A stretch of DNA of 64,000 nt from JBCCTX01 sp964468435 (GTDB lineage Bacteria > Bacteroidota > Bacteroidia > J057), in the NCBI GenBank assembly GCA_964468435.1, contig CAYXVE010000002.1:1-64000 (forward strand). Reading direction: 5' to 3'. A program made the position numbers and the translations under genes. Below, in pieces: positions 62,136-64,000 of the stretch. Numbering within the stretch: the first letter of the stretch is position 1; every line of letters begins with the position of its first letter. The notes beneath the pieces are model-generated. The model searched no databases. It saw only the letters and a list, made by a program, of their open reading frames with translations, and had not been told where the DNA came from.

Positions 62136-64000
62136 TCAATATTTCACTGTTTCCATCCGGCTTTTACCAGTGTTGGGACCGTTTTCGAGGGCGAGTACGC
62201 CCCGGGGACATACGGCTGAGCATACGCCACAGCCTACACAGGAGGAGCGGACGATATTTTGACCGCGCTGAGCATACCAGCGCACGTCAATCCCCTGCTC
62301 ACAATAGGTGGAGCAATTTCCGCAGGAGATACACTGACCACCATTGGTGGTGATGCGAAAGCGGGAGCGAAAGCGCTGCTGCAAGCCCAGGATCGCTGCC
62401 AGTGGGCAACCAAAACGACACCAGACGCGATTACCCATTAACGGATAAAATCCTGTACCCACTACTCCAGCAAAGATAGAGCCAATTGCTATCCCATATA
62501 CTCCACGTATATCATAGCTGGAAAAGTTGACATAGCTATTGCCCGTATTTGAAAAACCCCAGATCAACCCCATAATCATTGCTCCGCCAATAACACCTAC
62601 CCATGCAATGATCTTCTTGCGACCCATACTTGGATACTTGCGCTTGTGCCAATAGACCAGTCCTGCACTAGCCGCTGCGATCAGCCCCGTCAGCAGCCAG
62701 CGGTTGGAACCTACATTGAAGGAAGTGTCTCCAAGATACGTATACAATACGATAACTGTCATGATTACCGCAAAGACCAATACCCCATGAATGACAAAAC
62801 GCTCAATCTGCCAGGACTCAGTAGTCTTGTCGGATAATTGTCTGAAAGGGTCTCCAAGTGTTTCTGCTAATCCACCACAACCACACACCCAGGAACAATA
62901 CCAGCGTTTTCCAAATAAGTAAGAAAACAGCGGGATAATCACAAGGGATAAGACAATTCCCCAAACCAGCATGAAGATCCCAAAAGTGCCCGAGTTAATG
63001 TGGTTTTCAATATTCCAGTCAAAAAAGAGATAATAGTTGAGCGGCCAGGCATTTTTCAGGTCAGCATCCGGTAGATTGAGTTGATATAGCAACTGTGGGA
63101 TCAAAAAGGCAAAGGCTAACTGAAAAAACATTACAGAACCGGTTCTGATCAGATGATAGTTGCTATGTCTATATTTGGTAAACATCTTTACTCCCATCAC
63201 AAGAATGGCTAACGTATACAGTAGACCATACATGAACCACCGGCTGGCAGGTTCTCCTCTTAAGGTAAAGGCGATAGGATCTGTCAATGAGATCCATTCT
63301 GCAATCCAGTAATGCCTGAAATACAACAAAACATAAAACCCTATCAAAAAAACGCCAATCATGATCCCTACCAGTCCACGGTTGGTGGCTGAGTTGTGAT
63401 ATATGTGGTTGTGCTTGATACCTGGCATTCCATCGAAGAAGGCTGGGTAGATATACATCAAACCGCCTACACATCCCATAACGATAATGATGAAGAAGTA
63501 CAGGAATTTGTTGTCCCAAAAATGACCGGTAGCCGTAGATTTGAGAATTGTGTATGAATAGTTCTTTTTATCCTCACTGTTAATCTGCTTATCAGCAAGA
63601 AAGCCATCTACAGCCCCCTGAACTACATTGCGTACATTATTTTGGTAGTCTGCCTCAGAGCTGAATTCCTTCCCGATCAACCAACCGCTGTAGTCAGCTA
63701 CAGTCTGGCGGATATATGCTGGAAGCAGATTATTGGCTTCTGCTCTCGATTCATCGGTCATGGTAAACGCTCCGTTTTGTGCGACCTGAGCCGTTTGTAC
63801 ATAATCAGTGATCGCCTCTTCGCTGATTCCAAATTCTTGAGAGATTGCCTGATTGCTTTGGTCTATTGCTTGCTGGGCCTTCGGAAGGAATGAAAGCTTT
63901 CCTCCGAGTCTCTGACCCTGAAGTGCTCTCAATTTAGCCAGAATATATGGCTGATGTTTTTCCTGTATTTGACTGGAAACTTCTTCCAATATCTCATCAT
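62136..64000 (-). CDS. Multi-spanning 4Fe-4S (NapH/NosR-type polyferredoxin) protein, 5' end outside the window
   Basis: At least 621 residues; the frame stays open to the window edge, so the N-terminus is missing. The visible part begins with a soluble helical region, then about ten membrane helices, including KRWYCSWVCGCGGLAETLGDP and VWCRFGCPLAAILGL, the Cys-x3-Cys membrane motifs of NapH/NosR-type proteins. Two C-terminal ferredoxin motifs follow (CISCGNCSTYCEQG and CVGCGVCSAVCPRG). It likely passes electrons between a membrane quinol pool and an unknown partner. Related Bacteroidota proteins are often fused to an FAD/NAD domain, which could lie beyond the edge. Confidence 0.8.
   Translation of the reverse strand, partial: DEILEEVSSQIQEKHQPYILAKLRALQGQRLGGKLSFLPKAQQAIDQSNQAISQEFGISEEAITDYVQTAQVAQNGAFTMTDESRAEANNLLPAYIRQTVADYSGWLIGKEFSSEADYQNNVRNVVQGAVDGFLADKQINSEDKKNYSYTILKSTATGHFWDNKFLYFFIIIVMGCVGGLMYIYPAFFDGMPGIKHNHIYHNSATNRGLVGIMIGVFLIGFYVLLYFRHYWIAEWISLTDPIAFTLRGEPASRWFMYGLLYTLAILVMGVKMFTKYRHSNYHLIRTGSVMFFQLAFAFLIPQLLYQLNLPDADLKNAWPLNYYLFFDWNIENHINSGTFGIFMLVWGIVLSLVIIPLFSYLFGKRWYCSWVCGCGGLAETLGDPFRQLSDKTTESWQIERFVIHGVLVFAVIMTVIVLYTYLGDTSFNVGSNRWLLTGLIAAASAGLVYWHKRKYPSMGRKKIIAWVGVIGGAMIMGLIWGFSNTGNSYVNFSSYDIRGVYGIAIGSIFAGVVGTGFYPLMGNRVWCRFGCPLAAILGLQQRFRSRFRITTNGGQCISCGNCSTYCEQGIDVRWYAQRGQNIVRSSCVGCGVCSAVCPRGVLALENGPNTGKSRMETVKY

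Overview
The window looks like a chromosomal segment of a Bacteroidota bacterium, probably an aquatic member of the Saprospiria or a related class. Pointers are a gldA-gldF-gldG gliding ABC-transporter cluster, a subtilase with a type IX secretion (Por/T9SS) C-terminal sorting domain, a ribosomal protein S1 with long acidic and lysine-rich tails, a GH3-C/beta-lactamase-type serine hydrolase, many secreted lipoproteins, and weak or absent Shine-Dalgarno sequences with several TTG starts. The class is inference; the phylum is well supported. No rRNA, tRNA, CRISPR array or insertion sequence was seen.

Layout. 0-9 kb: a BNR-repeat propeller protein, a TetR regulator, a Gfo/Idh/MocA oxidoreductase, a small zinc-knuckle membrane protein, an SGNH hydrolase, a class-IV aminotransferase, a phosphodiester glycosidase and an ECF sigma/anti-sigma pair. 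9-13 kb: a phosphofructokinase with the PPi-type GGDD motif, and topoisomerase IV subunit A. 13-16.3 kb: the phototrophy module, made of a DTE-type proton-pumping rhodopsin, lycopene cyclase (crtY) and a Brp/Blh beta-carotene 15,15'-dioxygenase. Together these can turn lycopene into beta-carotene, then retinal, then a light-driven proton pump. The rhodopsin has a glycine at the helix-E position that opens the carotenoid 'fenestration' of xanthorhodopsin, so it may carry a carotenoid antenna.

16-31 kb: a secreted M6-like metalloprotease gene interrupted by one in-frame TGA, envelope lipoproteins, rpsA, an SDR, lgt, pruA and a TPR protein. 31-41 kb: pheT, a divergent HisA-like protein, metG and the serine hydrolase, with two decayed genes between them (a repeat-type surface protein and a Uma2-family protein). 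41-46 kb: nth, a TerB-like/acyl-CoA oxidase fusion, recX and an M28 peptidase. 47-52 kb: a lipoprotein sulfatase and a large secreted lyase-like protein, possibly a small set for breakdown of sulfated polysaccharide. 52-64 kb: a carboxypeptidase-regulatory-domain protein, a T9SS subtilase, the gldAFG-DUF4340 cluster, a START-domain protein and a multi-spanning polyferredoxin-like protein cut by the window end.

The most interesting region is the rhodopsin module. Next are the TGA-split protease, the HisA-like protein with an altered catalytic Asp, and the sulfatase/lyase pair.
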